From assembly GCA_002449765.1 (NCBI GenBank), contig DJXN01000005.1, positions 1 through 64,000 of the forward strand: 64,000 bases of DNA, read 5' to 3'. Positions 24,411 to 31,669 of the stretch are shown here, piece after piece. How positions within the stretch are numbered: position 1 is the first letter of the stretch; each line of letters starts with the position of its first letter. The position numbers were made by a program, and so were the translations under genes. The notes below the pieces were generated by a model. It did no database searches and was not told the DNA's origin. It worked only from the letters and a program-made list of their open reading frames with translations. The DNA comes from Fibrobacter sp. UBA7003. GTDB lineage: Bacteria; Fibrobacterota; Fibrobacteria; Fibrobacterales; Fibrobacteraceae.

Positions 24411-26156
24411 ATGGAAAGCGCAAGAAAAGTCATCAACCAGTTCCTCAAGACAAAATACAGTCCCGCCGAACTGAAAAGCGAACTCTTCAAGGTTGGCGAA
24501 GCCGCCAAGGAAGAAGGCTGGACCTTCATGGACGCAAGCTTCCAGCTCGGAGGCAAGGCCCGTGACGACGGCATGGAACCCGACGAGGTTGAGCAGATCC
24601 TCCGCAGGGCATTCTCTACCGAAAAGCGCTCCACCGACCGTAGCGAGGAAAAGGCCGCCGCTGCGGCTGCTGCTCCCGCAGCACCGGGCGAAGCCCCGGC
24701 GACAACAGTCGCCCCGCAGCGCGCAACAATCATATCGCCAATGCCTGCCGGCATGATCTCGATGGAGCAGATGCTTGCGCTCGGCCTCGACACGCAGTCC
24801 ATGGAACTGCTGCAGAACTTCAAGATCGACCCCGAGGCTCTTTCCATCCCCTGGCCCGCCGCCGACTGGCGCAAGGACCTCGCGAAGCTCCTCGAAGTCA
24901 CCTTCGAAAACGACGAGACCATCGACTTCAAGATTTCCGACACGCCGACCGCCACTTCCGAACTCGTCTCGAACATCGTTGACCGCGACGACACTATCAA
25001 GAAAATCATGAAGAGCCTGGACAGCCAGGAAGGCGCGCTCATCTGCGTGAACGCGACCAAGGGCGGGGCCGACGCAAGCGACGAAAGCTGGCGCTACCGC
25101 TACGCCGTCGTCGACAACCCGAAGATGTCCCTTGCAAAGCAGCTCGCCTACTACAAGGCATTGAACCTCCCCTGCGCCGCCCTCGTGAACACGGGTGCGA
25201 ACTCCGTACAGGCCTGGATCAAGATTGGCGCGAACGACCGCGAAGAATACGACGAGCGCATCGAGTTCCTTTTCAAGACGCTCGACTCCCAAGGCTTCAA
25301 GGTAGATTCCGCGAACAAGAGCCCCACCATGATGGCCCGCATGCCGGGCGTGCTGCGCGGTGGCAAGCAGCAGTATCTCATCGGCCTCGAACAGGGGGCG
25401 AAAAACTTCAAGGAATGGCAGGAATGGGTCGAGTACTCCCTCGACGGAAAACCTCTCATCGAACTTGCGAGCGACAGCGAAGAGGCGCCCAAGAAAGATG
25501 CGAGCATCATCGAGAACATGCTGCGCGCAGGCGAATTCTTCCTCTTCCAGGCACCGCCCAAGAGCGGGAAGTCGCTTGCCCTGATGGACATGGGGCTTTC
25601 AATTTGTTACGGAGAAGACTGGTTCGGAAGTTCCACTTCTTCGAACGACGTGCTCTTTATCAACTTCGAGCTCACCAAGTCCGTATTCCTGAACCGCCTC
25701 CACATGCTCGGCAACAAGCGCGGGCTCAGCGCCAACACGCCCAAGTTCGGCTTCCTCAACCTCCGCGGCGTAGCGCTTTCACCCATCGAGACGGCCCAGC
25801 TTATCGCGAAGCGCATTCAGGGAGCAAAGAAACTCGAGAACCACGACTACCGCGTCGTCGTCATCGACCCCATATCGGCAGTCCTCCACAATCCGAAATC
25901 CATGAGGCTGACCGGGTCTCCGCACCAGATTCTCATGCAGATGGTCGACACGATTATCGCCCTTACCGGATGTGCCGTGGTCACCGCCTGCAACAACGGA
26001 GAATACCCCTACCTGGAATCCCGCGCCGACAGCGTCATCTCGCTCACGCCGGTCGAAGGCGGCCTCAACCTGTTCCAGATTAACGGTTCGTTCCGCGAGT
26101 TCCCGAAGATGCTCGCACGCGAATGTTCCTGGATCTATCCGCGATTCCTCGTGTAG
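24411..26156 (+). CDS. Primase-like (AEP-type) and RecA-like ATPase fusion, AAA_25/RepA-helicase related
   Basis: The 581-residue protein has three parts: a helical N-terminus (1-75) and Ala/Pro linker (80-105); a region at ~150-340 that resembles the archaeo-eukaryotic primase-like domain of mobile-element replication proteins (GALICVNATKGG, RYRYAVVDNPKMSL, NTGANSVQAWIKI, ANKSPTMMARMPGVLRGGKQQYLIGL); and a RecA-like ATPase with Walker A APPKSGKS near 381 and Walker B VVVIDPI near 482. In the relatives I recall the NTG..S.xAW segment carries a His; here it is Gln267. No phage or plasmid genes adjoin it. It may be a domesticated replication or repair factor. Function unproven. Confidence 0.7.
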   Translation: MESARKVINQFLKTKYSPAELKSELFKVGEAAKEEGWTFMDASFQLGGKARDDGMEPDEVEQILRRAFSTEKRSTDRSEEKAAAAAAAPAAPGEAPATTVAPQRATIISPMPAGMISMEQMLALGLDTQSMELLQNFKIDPEALSIPWPAADWRKDLAKLLEVTFENDETIDFKISDTPTATSELVSNIVDRDDTIKKIMKSLDSQEGALICVNATKGGADASDESWRYRYAVVDNPKMSLAKQLAYYKALNLPCAALVNTGANSVQAWIKIGANDREEYDERIEFLFKTLDSQGFKVDSANKSPTMMARMPGVLRGGKQQYLIGLEQGAKNFKEWQEWVEYSLDGKPLIELASDSEEAPKKDASIIENMLRAGEFFLFQAPPKSGKSLALMDMGLSICYGEDWFGSSTSSNDVLFINFELTKSVFLNRLHMLGNKRGLSANTPKFGFLNLRGVALSPIETAQLIAKRIQGAKKLENHDYRVVVIDPISAVLHNPKSMRLTGSPHQILMQMVDTIIALTGCAVVTACNNGEYPYLESRADSVISLTPVEGGLNLFQINGSFREFPKMLARECSWIYPRFLV

Positions 26157-26210
26157 CATACAACAATTCCGAATAATTCGAAGATTCTAAAGCATCAAGA
26201 GCCCTAACCG

Positions 26211-27554
26211 ATGTTCGAAAAAAACGAAAGAAAATTTTCCACAGGACGCGCCCCGAAAAAGCTTGTAGCAGGCAAGTTCCATACAGGTTCTTCCAAGCAG
26301 TCCCGTACAAAGGAACAGCCCGTAGCACAGGCAAGGCCTATCCGCCGTGCGCTGACACTCGACGAGAAGAAGCAACAGCTTACGGCTTGGGCCGAGAACG
26401 AAAAAATCCCCGGCAAGATTCAGGCCTGGTTCACCAAGGATGCGCAAAGCGACCATTCGGACTGGAGGATCCTGAACAAGCTTGTGGACGGGCACGAATC
26501 CATTTCTCTGGAGTCTCCCGCGAAGGACATGCCCGCACCCGAGTGTGTCCAGAAAATTCTGGAGCAGCTCCACAAGGAACACCTTCGCCCCTTCAAGAGA
26601 GCCCTCCGTCAAATCTGGTTCCGGGCGACCGGGGACGGCCGTTTCGCCATGCTGATCCAGGCCAACCTCCACGGCAGCACCACCGCCCACGCGAGCAAGA
26701 CCTTCCTCGAGTTCGTCGAAAGATTCCATCCCGAAATCATCAGCTGCCACCAGCTCCGCTGCACACCGAATTACCTATTCGACCCGACCAAGCCGCTCAA
26801 CATGCGCGTCGAGGCGAAGGCCGTCTTCGGAAGCGACTTCATGCCCCTTTCCAGCACGGGACTTTCAATGCACGTCCTCGACTGGGCCCCGAAAATCAAG
26901 GATGCCTGGCTGGAATTCCCGCAGAGAATCCGCGACGCCATCCACCCCGCTCCCGGAGACAAGTTCTTCGAGTTCTTCAGCGGTTCCAGTTTCGTTTCGG
27001 CAAGCCTCTCTAACGATTTCGAACGCATCGACGCCCTTGACTGTCGCGAAACAGCCATGCTTTCTACAAAGCACAACGCGCGCACCCTCCTCGAAGACAA
27101 CCTGAGATTCCACAGGGCGCACCTGGAACCGGCTTTCCTAGAAAAATTCTTCTCCAAGGACGAGAACGAAGGCCGCTGGACGTTCTACCTGAATACCGGG
27201 AGCGACACGACCTTCAACGCCGAGCTCGCCCAGGCCATCGCCTCGTCCCGCCCCGAACGAATCCTCCTGCAGACATCCGACCTCGAAAACGCGGCGAAAG
27301 AAATCAAGCGGTTCCGTGACAAGGGCTACATGCTGCGCAAGACAATTCCCCTGGATCTCGAACCCGGGACCGCCGGATTCGAGCTCCTGATGCTGTTCGT
27401 CCCCGACCGGGCAGGCCTTTTGGGCGGTTTCGGGGCCAAAAAGGCCGGAAAACGCCCCGTCCAGCGCCCCGTCGAACGCGTTACGCCCCAAAATAGGGGC
27501 GATATTCCCCATTTTGTCCAAAAAAGTTCTCCCCGCAGGCAAAGAAAAGATTAA
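26211..27554 (+). CDS. TrmA/RlmD-like SAM-dependent RNA methyltransferase homologue lacking the usual catalytic Cys
   Basis: After a basic N-terminal region (1-45) and a linker, residues ~130-410 follow the order of the m5U methyltransferase fold: a beta region, LSSTGLSMHVLDWAPKIKDAW at the place of the substrate loop, the SAM site FFEFFSGSSFVSAS, DALDCRETAMLSTKHNA, and a C-terminal part ILLQTSDLENAAKEIKRFRDKGYML then GTAGFELLMLF. In TrmA/RlmD the segment I align to LLQTSD reads YVSCNP with the catalytic Cys; here it is absent, and the DPPR motif reads NTGSD. It may bind RNA without m5U activity. A basic tail closes the 447-residue product. Confidence 0.55.
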   Translation: MFEKNERKFSTGRAPKKLVAGKFHTGSSKQSRTKEQPVAQARPIRRALTLDEKKQQLTAWAENEKIPGKIQAWFTKDAQSDHSDWRILNKLVDGHESISLESPAKDMPAPECVQKILEQLHKEHLRPFKRALRQIWFRATGDGRFAMLIQANLHGSTTAHASKTFLEFVERFHPEIISCHQLRCTPNYLFDPTKPLNMRVEAKAVFGSDFMPLSSTGLSMHVLDWAPKIKDAWLEFPQRIRDAIHPAPGDKFFEFFSGSSFVSASLSNDFERIDALDCRETAMLSTKHNARTLLEDNLRFHRAHLEPAFLEKFFSKDENEGRWTFYLNTGSDTTFNAELAQAIASSRPERILLQTSDLENAAKEIKRFRDKGYMLRKTIPLDLEPGTAGFELLMLFVPDRAGLLGGFGAKKAGKRPVQRPVERVTPQNRGDIPHFVQKSSPRRQRKD

Positions 27555-27602
27555 ATTATTATTAGTTAACTCGTTTTCATTCAAAGGGTTACAAGGTTCT
27601 AT

Positions 27603-28787
27603 ATGAATTTTTTCAAGTGTGCGACAATCTCCCTCGGCCTTTCGGCCCTGATCGCCTCCGCCTACGTTGTAAAGGAGGGCGACACCCTTTGGGACCTGAG
27701 CGACGAATACCTACACGACCCGTTCGCCTGGCCCGACCTCTGGGAAAACAACCGCCACATCCAGGACCCGCACTGGATCTACCCCGGTGACTCCATCTAC
27801 CTGGGAGACAGCATCCGCGAAGAAGGCGTCATGCAGATTCCTTCCGACAAGAAGAAGTATCCCTGCAGCGCGGCACTTCCCGATTCCGCCCTCCCCAAGG
27901 GCAAGGGCTATTCTGTCGAGAGCGCCGGTTGCGACGAAAAGGACGAACGCACCGGCGAATTCGAGAACATGCTCGGGAACCTCCGCGACAAGGACAAGAA
28001 GCAGAAAAAGAAAAAGCAGGAAGCCGACACCTATTTCTACAAGCAGCGTTCGGCTCCCAAGATTTTCAACGGCTACTACCAGATACTCGCCCCCGAAGTC
28101 TACACCATCGACTCCCTGAGGAACGACAGCAGCTTCTTCTCCATCCGCTCCGGCGAAAAGAAGGAACCCATCCTCCACATTCCCGAGATGGAAGTCGTTG
28201 TCGGCATCGGCAAGAAGAACATGCCGGGCCTCAAGAAGGGTGACCTCGTCGAAATTCTCGAAGCAAAGCCCATCGAAGTAGCAAGCAAGCAGTCGCACAG
28301 CTTCGACAAGTTCGCACTGCTCCGGCTTTCGGGCATCGCAAAGATTACCGCCATCGGCGACACCCTTTCGCGCGCCATGATCATGCAGAGCTTCCGCGAG
28401 ATCAAGATCAACATTTCCAAGGCCCGCCTCAAGAAGCCGCTCAACACCATCAACGTCAGCGGCTACTCCGACGAAAAGCAGGTCACCATCGATTCCATGG
28501 CCCAGATCCGCTATGCGATGGACCCGATGCTCATCATCGGCAGCTACTCCTACGTGCTCATCGACAAGGGCATCGAACAGGGCTACAACACCGGCGATGC
28601 CGTGGCCATCTGGGAAGAAGACAACTCCGACGACTCCATTCCGCCGCGTCTGCTCGGACGCGGGCTCATCGCCAGGGCCGCACCGAACGAAGCCGCCGTC
28701 CTCATCCGCGAGGTCTATTCCAACAATCGTCGCATCGAGATGGGGCACAGGGTTTCCATCACCCATAGGGCAAACATAGTCAAGTGA
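27603..28787 (+). CDS. Exported LysM-domain protein
   Basis: A signal peptide (CATISLGLSALIASA) is followed at once by a LysM domain, YVVKEGDTLWDLSDEYLHDPFAWPDLW ending in the IYPGDSIYL strand, which binds peptidoglycan. A Lys-rich helical linker lies near residues 125-145 (RDKDKKQKKKKQE). The C-terminal ~240 residues are mixed alpha/beta without a family I know. Similar long LysM proteins occur next to envelope genes. Its stop overlaps a possible GTG start of a 38-codon ORF, which in turn precedes a sensor kinase gene. Confidence 0.85.
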   Translation: MNFFKCATISLGLSALIASAYVVKEGDTLWDLSDEYLHDPFAWPDLWENNRHIQDPHWIYPGDSIYLGDSIREEGVMQIPSDKKKYPCSAALPDSALPKGKGYSVESAGCDEKDERTGEFENMLGNLRDKDKKQKKKKQEADTYFYKQRSAPKIFNGYYQILAPEVYTIDSLRNDSSFFSIRSGEKKEPILHIPEMEVVVGIGKKNMPGLKKGDLVEILEAKPIEVASKQSHSFDKFALLRLSGIAKITAIGDTLSRAMIMQSFREIKINISKARLKKPLNTINVSGYSDEKQVTIDSMAQIRYAMDPMLIIGSYSYVLIDKGIEQGYNTGDAVAIWEEDNSDDSIPPRLLGRGLIARAAPNEAAVLIREVYSNNRRIEMGHRVSITHRANIVK

Positions 28788-28900
28788 CAAAGGCGCTATT
28801 CATCACGGCCGCTCTGGCCCTCACCTTGATGATGCTGCTCATGGCGAGCAGCGTGCTCGTCCTGCTGTGTCCGGGCATCTCCGCCAGCCTCCCCCTGTAG
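28784..28900 (+). CDS. Possible 38-residue single-helix membrane peptide
   Basis: GTG at 28784 overlaps the upstream TGA (GTGA) and opens a frame to TAG at 28898-28900. The translation is nearly all hydrophobic (ALFITAALALTLMMLLMASS), one transmembrane helix, with Thr-Lys at the front. It exactly fills the gap between the LysM gene and the kinase, whose ribosome-binding site begins just after its stop. No separate ribosome-binding site is visible, so expression would rely on coupling. It could also be a chance frame. Confidence 0.45.
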   Translation: MTKALFITAALALTLMMLLMASSVLVLLCPGISASLPL

Positions 28901-28909
28901 GAAGGGGGA

Positions 28910-30955
28910 ATGGCGATGCACTTTTCCAAAGGCAACCTGGTCCTCATCCTCCTGTTCGTGGGCGGAATCATCCTGCCTACGGCAATACTTACGTTCCTCG
29001 GGTTCAGGAACATCCAGAACGAGATGTTCCTTGCGCAAAAGAACTTCGACGAGAACCAGGCCGCGCTCCAGAAGGAAATAGAAGACGCCGTCGAGAAAGA
29101 ACAAGAAAAGATATATCAGGAAACAAAGGCCGCCTCCATCTTCCTCTACGAGCAACCGCGAAGCCTGCTCGAATTCGGTAACGCGGCATCCTTCAAGGAT
29201 GTGCAAGGCATCGAGGCCATCTTCCTCTACAACAACGGGAAGCTCGTCTATCCCGACATCTCGTCGAAGCACTTCTACAAGACTCACGATTTTTCTTCCA
29301 TAGTCGCAAGCATAAACGAGCAGCGGCTCTTCGAAGCCGAACAGGACACCACCAGCCGGGAAGTTCTCCTCCATAGGCTCATCAAGGCGAATTCACCTTT
29401 CGCCACCAAGAACGAGCAGGTACTGAACATCCTCGGAATCGTGCGCCTCTGCTACAAGGAAAAGAACTACGATGAAGCGCTCAAGTGGCTAAGGTTACTC
29501 GAAAACAATCCGCACCTGCAGGGCTACCTGCACGCGGACCTCACCCGCTCGGTGAACCTGCTGCACTTCGAAATCCTCGTCAAGCAAAAGAAACACGCCG
29601 AGGCCGAGGAATACAGCCTCTCCGTACTGAATCAGTTCTTACAGAGCGAAAGCATCGAGGACATTCCTTCTGCCAAATTCTTCTTCGAGACCGCATTCTC
29701 GCAAATTCTTTCCTTTGAAGACCTTCCGCAAGAAAAACGCGAGGCGTTCTGGAACCTCCGGTCAAACTTCAACCGGCAGCTGGGGTACATGGAAATTCTT
29801 TCCAAGTACAGGAACCTCTTCCAGGAACTTCTGGACAACGAGTACGCTTCCAGCGAAGGCATTCTCTACCGCAACGATTCCGAAATCACCTTATTTAAAA
29901 TGAACTACCCCTTCCTGTCCGGGAACCAGGTCGTCATCGCCAAAATCGACCGAGACGCCTTCAGGGCGAGACTTATAGACAAAGTAAAGAACATTTCCCA
30001 GCGCTGGAAAAACGTTCCCTTCTCCATCATCGACGAAAACGATTCCCTACTCGCAGGCGCTATTCCGGACAGTTCTAACATACTCTCGCAATCCCGCATT
30101 TCCGAAGCTTTCCCATGGGAATTCTCGCTCTACGAGAAGGACGTCTCGGAAATACGCAAGGAATCACGCCAGAGGATGTTCCTCATGTACGGGCTCCTCC
30201 TGTTCTCGCTCATTACCGTCATCTTCGGCTCGTTCTTCATGCTGCGTTTTATTATCCAAGAACACAAGCTCCTTGCCATGAAGACGAACTTCCTCTCCAG
30301 CGTCTCGCACGAACTCAAGACCCCGCTCACTTCCATCAAGATGTTTGCAGAAATGATGGCGCGAGGGCGCGTCGTGAAAGTCGAAAAGGTCCAGGAATAT
30401 TCCGGGCTCATCGGCAAGGAAGCCTCCAGACTCGAGAACCTAATCGGAGCCATTCTCAACTACACGCGCATGGAACATGGCACGGGAGCGTTCAAGTGGG
30501 AGCGGCTCGACTTTTCCGTGTGCGCGAAAAAGGTATTCGATGCCGTCGAAGACATCGGGGTCGAAAAGGGGCTCGAATTCCACACAAAGTTCGAGCCGGG
30601 CACCTACGTCATGGGCGACTACACGGCACTCTACAGCCTAGCCCAGAACCTCATCGAAAACGCAATCAAGTACACGAACGCACCCGGCGAGGTGACCATC
30701 AGCGTCTACAACGAAGAGGACCGCACCGTATTCTCGGTTGCCGATACGGGTGTCGGCATTGCCTCCTCGGAACAAAAAAACATCTTCAACGACTTCTACC
30801 GCGTGGGAGACGAAATGACCCGCAGCACCAAGGGTTCCGGACTCGGGCTTGCCATCGTGAAGAGAGTCGTCAAAACACACAAAGCGACCATCTCGCTTTC
30901 GAGCAAACCCGGCAAGGGTTCTACATTTACCGTTAGATTCAAGAGGGTTGACTGA
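28910..30955 (+). CDS. Membrane sensor histidine kinase
   Basis: The 681-residue protein starts with a transmembrane helix (LVLILLFVGGIILPTAILTFLG), has a large ~370-residue sensor part with helical, TPR-like stretches, then a second helix (MYGLLLFSLITVIFGSFFML). The HisKA domain follows with the phospho-acceptor in SSVSHELKTPLTS (about His467), then the HATPase domain with N-box NLIENAIKYTN, G1 DTGVGI and G2 GSGLGLAIVKR. The sensor part is not a family I can name. AAGGGGGA precedes the ATG; a second ATG two codons later is possible. The response regulator starts at its end. Confidence 0.92.
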   Translation: MAMHFSKGNLVLILLFVGGIILPTAILTFLGFRNIQNEMFLAQKNFDENQAALQKEIEDAVEKEQEKIYQETKAASIFLYEQPRSLLEFGNAASFKDVQGIEAIFLYNNGKLVYPDISSKHFYKTHDFSSIVASINEQRLFEAEQDTTSREVLLHRLIKANSPFATKNEQVLNILGIVRLCYKEKNYDEALKWLRLLENNPHLQGYLHADLTRSVNLLHFEILVKQKKHAEAEEYSLSVLNQFLQSESIEDIPSAKFFFETAFSQILSFEDLPQEKREAFWNLRSNFNRQLGYMEILSKYRNLFQELLDNEYASSEGILYRNDSEITLFKMNYPFLSGNQVVIAKIDRDAFRARLIDKVKNISQRWKNVPFSIIDENDSLLAGAIPDSSNILSQSRISEAFPWEFSLYEKDVSEIRKESRQRMFLMYGLLLFSLITVIFGSFFMLRFIIQEHKLLAMKTNFLSSVSHELKTPLTSIKMFAEMMARGRVVKVEKVQEYSGLIGKEASRLENLIGAILNYTRMEHGTGAFKWERLDFSVCAKKVFDAVEDIGVEKGLEFHTKFEPGTYVMGDYTALYSLAQNLIENAIKYTNAPGEVTISVYNEEDRTVFSVADTGVGIASSEQKNIFNDFYRVGDEMTRSTKGSGLGLAIVKRVVKTHKATISLSSKPGKGSTFTVRFKRVD

Positions 30956-30956
30956 T

Positions 30957-31664
30957 ATGCAACACAAAATACTCATCGTCGAAGACGAAGAAATCATCCG
31001 CCTCGGGCTCCAGGACAACTTTGAACTGGAAAACTACATCGTCGAGACCGCGGCCGACGGCGAAGAAGCCATCGCGAAGGCAGATTCCTTCCTCCCGCAC
31101 CTGGTCATCCTCGACCTCATGATTCCGAAGAAAAGCGGCTTCGAAGTCTGCCGAGTCATCCGCAAGAAGCATCCGGAATGCTTCATCATCATGCTCACGG
31201 CAAAGACTGAAGAAACAAGCAAGGTCGCCGGTCTCGAAATGGGAGCCGACGACTACGTCACCAAGCCGTTCTCCATCCTCGAACTGCTCGCCCGCGTAAA
31301 GGCGTTTCTCCGCCGCACCGAGACGGTCTCCCAGCCCGAACCCGCGCCGCAGACAAGCGATGCCATCGATTTCGCAGACATCCACCTCGACTTCAAGAAA
31401 TACGAGGCAACCAAGGCGGGAATCCCGCTCGAAATGTCGGCGCGCGAATTCCAGATTCTAAAATACTTCTGGCAGCACCGTGGAGAAGTCGTACTCCGCG
31501 AAGACCTGCTCACCGACATCTGGGGATACACTCCCGACAACATGCCCTCGACGCGCACCATCGACAACCACATCGTGAACCTGCGCAAGAAACTCGAGGA
31601 CGACCAGACCAATCCCAAGATCATCGTTTCCATCCGTGGAGCCGGCTACAAGTTCGACGCCTAA
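30957..31664 (+). CDS. OmpR/PhoB-family response regulator
   Basis: The receiver domain shows the acidic pair in LIVEDEEII, the phospho-acceptor Asp53 in VILDLMIPKKSG, the Thr in MLTAKTE and the Lys in YVTKPFS. The C-terminal winged helix has LEMSAREFQILKYFW and TRTIDNHIVNLRKKLE. ATG 30957 has AAGAGGG upstream at good distance; a TTG at 30948 overlapping the kinase end is an alternative. The cognate partner is clearly the kinase just upstream. The target genes are not evident, though the linked LysM and TPR/PQQ genes suggest an envelope role. Confidence 0.93.
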   Translation: MQHKILIVEDEEIIRLGLQDNFELENYIVETAADGEEAIAKADSFLPHLVILDLMIPKKSGFEVCRVIRKKHPECFIIMLTAKTEETSKVAGLEMGADDYVTKPFSILELLARVKAFLRRTETVSQPEPAPQTSDAIDFADIHLDFKKYEATKAGIPLEMSAREFQILKYFWQHRGEVVLREDLLTDIWGYTPDNMPSTRTIDNHIVNLRKKLEDDQTNPKIIVSIRGAGYKFDA

Positions 31665-31669
31665 CAGCA

